Assembly (NCBI GenBank): GCA_020426505.1
Contig: JAGQPX010000093.1
Location: forward strand, 1-39,920
From: Planctomycetaceae bacterium
GTDB lineage: Bacteria > Planctomycetota > Planctomycetia > Planctomycetales > Planctomycetaceae
Reading direction: 5' to 3'
Length of the DNA stretch: 39,920 nt
Numbering within the stretch: position 1 is the stretch's first letter; each line of letters opens with the position of its first letter. The notes under the pieces are model-generated. The model did no database searches, was not told the DNA's origin, and saw only the letters and a list, made by a program, of their open reading frames with translations. The translations under genes and the position numbers were made by a program. Of the stretch, positions 38,199 through 39,920 are shown piece after piece.

Positions 38199-38370
38199 GG
38201 TCGGAATCCATCCATGAGACCGCCGCTCGATCCGAAGTTCCGAGTCAGAGTATTTGAAAGGCACCTTCGACGTTTCATTCGTGAAATGCACGTAACGGCG
38301 ACACGTGTCCCTTCCTTCATTTCCTTTCCTCGTGTCCAACCCCCGACAATTCTGTGCCTCTGGACCCACA

Positions 38371-38400
38371 TTGCCCCCACCCCTCACCCATCCCTATAAT
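38371..38400 (+). promoter_or_regulatory. Sigma-70-type promoter candidate for lepA
   Basis: TTGCCC (38371-38376) and a perfect TATAAT (38395-38400) are 18 nt apart and point toward lepA, whose start lies 75 nt downstream. The -35 matches 4 of 6 consensus bases. The surrounding sequence is C-rich, making the AT box stand out. Confidence 0.55.
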
Positions 38401-38475
38401 CCCCGACCCGTTGCGAGTCACCCGCTCCCCGTCCGCCCAGCCCCGACACCCGAACGCCCAAACCCGATCCCCGAA

Positions 38476-39920
38476 ATGTCCCCCGAGTTTATTCGTAACT
38501 TCTCGATTGTTGCCCACATTGACCATGGCAAGAGCACGCTGGCCGACCAGTTGCTGCTCAAGACGGGGGCGATCACCGAGCGTGAGTTCAAGGAGCAGAT
38601 CCTCGACGATCTCGACGTCGAGCGGGACCGGGGCATCACGGTGAAGGCCCGGGCCGTCGCCATCCATTACACGCCGTCCGAGGAGATGTGGGCCCGCATT
38701 TCGAAGTCGCTGCACGGCGACAGGAAACCGGGCAAGCCGCCGAGGTTCGAGCTCAACCTCATCGACACGCCCGGCCACGTCGATTTCGCCTACGAGGTCT
38801 CGCGTTCACTCGCTGCGTGTGAGGGGGCACTGCTGCTCGTCGATGCCTTTCAGGGAGTGCAGGCGCAGTCGGTCGCCAATGCGTACTCGGCCATCGAAGC
38901 GGGACTCGAAATCGTCCCGGTCGTCAACAAGATCGACCTGCCCGTCACCCGCATTGACGAAGTCCTCGAAGAGGTCGAGAACATCATCGGCCTCGATGCC
39001 ACCGACGCCCTGCAAATCTCCGCCAAAAAAGGGATCGGCATCGACGACGTGTTCGAGGCGATCATCACCCGCATCCCGCCCCCGAAAGGCGATCCGAAGG
39101 CACCGCTCAAGGCCCTCGTGTTCGACAGCAAGTACGACTCCTTCCGCGGCGTGATGACCTATGTGCGAGTCATGGAGGGGACCGTCACTGCTGGCGAGAA
39201 GATCAAGTTCCTCCGAGCTGGCAGCGTGCACGACACGATCGAGGTCGGACAGTTCCTCCCGCACATGAAGCCAACAAAAACGCTCGGCCCGGGACAGACC
39301 GGCTACATCATCACGGGCGTGAAGGAGGTCGCTCATATTCACGTGGGCGACACCGTCACGATGGCCGGCAACCCGGCCTCCGAACCGCTGCCTGGTTACA
39401 AGACCCCGCAACAAATGGTCTTCTGCGGCATGTACCCCACCGACAACGCTGACTTCGAAAAACTCCGCGACGAACTCGAACGACTGTCACTCAACGATGC
39501 CAGCTTCTCCTACTCGCCCGAGACGTCCGACGCCCTCGGCTTCGGTTTCCGTTGCGGCTTCCTCGGCATGCTGCACATGGAGATCATTCAGCAACGCCTC
39601 GAACGGGAGAACGAAGTTGACCTGATTCAGACGGCTCCCAACGTCACCTACGAGATCCTCAAGAAACACACCGGCCAGGTGCTGCACATTGATAACCCGG
39701 TCGACGTGCCCGATGCGGGTGACATCGAGGAGTTCCGCGAGCCGATTGCCCGCGTCAACTTCATCATGCCCGCCAACTGCATCGGCGTCATCATGCAACT
39801 CTGTGCAGACCGCAGAGGGGTCTACAAGTCGACCGAGTTCATCGGCTCCGACCGGGCCCAGCTCGTCTATCACCTGCCGCTGGGTGAGATCATCTACGAC
39901 ATGCACGACAAGCTGAAGTC
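38476..39920 (+). CDS. lepA: Elongation factor 4 (LepA), partial
   Basis: 481 complete codons are visible and the C-terminus runs off the right edge (family length about 600). LepA is a ribosome-associated translational GTPase that promotes back-translocation. GTPase motifs are AHIDHGKSTLADQLLLKTGA (P-loop), DRGITVKARAVAIHY (switch I region), LIDTPGHVDFAYEVSRSLAA, and VPVVNKIDLP. Later LepA-specific segments are MVFCGMYPTDNADFEKLRDE, GFGFRCGFLGMLHMEIIQQR and FIMPANCIGVIMQLCADRRG. The start ATG 38476 gives MSPEFIRNFSIVAHIDHGKS, exactly the family N-terminus, but no ribosome site is evident. Confidence 0.97.
   Translation, partial: MSPEFIRNFSIVAHIDHGKSTLADQLLLKTGAITEREFKEQILDDLDVERDRGITVKARAVAIHYTPSEEMWARISKSLHGDRKPGKPPRFELNLIDTPGHVDFAYEVSRSLAACEGALLLVDAFQGVQAQSVANAYSAIEAGLEIVPVVNKIDLPVTRIDEVLEEVENIIGLDATDALQISAKKGIGIDDVFEAIITRIPPPKGDPKAPLKALVFDSKYDSFRGVMTYVRVMEGTVTAGEKIKFLRAGSVHDTIEVGQFLPHMKPTKTLGPGQTGYIITGVKEVAHIHVGDTVTMAGNPASEPLPGYKTPQQMVFCGMYPTDNADFEKLRDELERLSLNDASFSYSPETSDALGFGFRCGFLGMLHMEIIQQRLERENEVDLIQTAPNVTYEILKKHTGQVLHIDNPVDVPDAGDIEEFREPIARVNFIMPANCIGVIMQLCADRRGVYKSTEFIGSDRAQLVYHLPLGEIIYDMHDKLK

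Overview
The window is chromosomal DNA from a planctomycete (Planctomycetota, probably Planctomycetia). It is GC-rich and carries typical planctomycete content: secreted sulfatases, an ECF sigma factor with its own membrane anti-sigma protein, a cytochrome with a planctomycete-type N-terminal heme site, a very cysteine-rich exported protein, several short lineage-specific proteins, and many palindromic repeats, three of which lie inside reading frames. No rRNA, tRNA or CRISPR array was seen. Both ends cut a gene: a secreted carboxypeptidase-regulatory-like protein on the left (minus strand) and lepA on the right (plus strand).

Layout. 1-5.1 kb: exported protein, anti-sigma/ECF sigma pair, small lipoprotein, LysM-L,D-transpeptidase and a Nudix hydrolase. 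5.1-8.7 kb: a UbiD-type decarboxylase translationally coupled to the Nudix gene, then a divergent metallophosphoesterase and diacylglycerol-kinase-family pair. 8.7-12.6 kb: a small conserved protein, gpsA, a ParE-type toxin-antitoxin pair, folP and the Cys/Gly/Ser repeat protein. 12.6-19.2 kb: a GT39-like membrane glycosyltransferase, a six-heme cytochrome c followed by an outer-membrane-barrel candidate, and a one-TM protein. 19.2-26.7 kb (minus strand): sugar-oxidation genes, namely a lactonase, an L-galactose/L-fucose dehydrogenase, FucU mutarotase, UxaE tagaturonate epimerase, a TIM-barrel epimerase and an L-galactonate-type Zn dehydrogenase. Together they describe a route from L-galactose to D-fructuronate. 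Two small unrelated gene pairs interrupt the group. 26.9-29.6 kb: a methyltransferase and an NhaC antiporter. 29.7-31.7 kb: an integron with the integrase in 'reverse' orientation, an attI-like zone, one SUKH-family cassette, a foldable attC with two extrahelical bases, and a broken second cassette. 32-38 kb: an AhpD-like protein, an Asp-box propeller with a MoaD-like partner, two sulfatases, a small lipoprotein and a VOC protein. 38.5 kb to the end: lepA.

The two strongest leads are the reverse integron and the set of nested palindromic elements. Three elements sit in frame inside protein genes (anti-sigma, UbiD, sulfatase). Others lie between genes. The L-galactose pathway is the best functional hypothesis. 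It rests on family recognition and gene order, and several of its enzymes could act on L-fucose instead.
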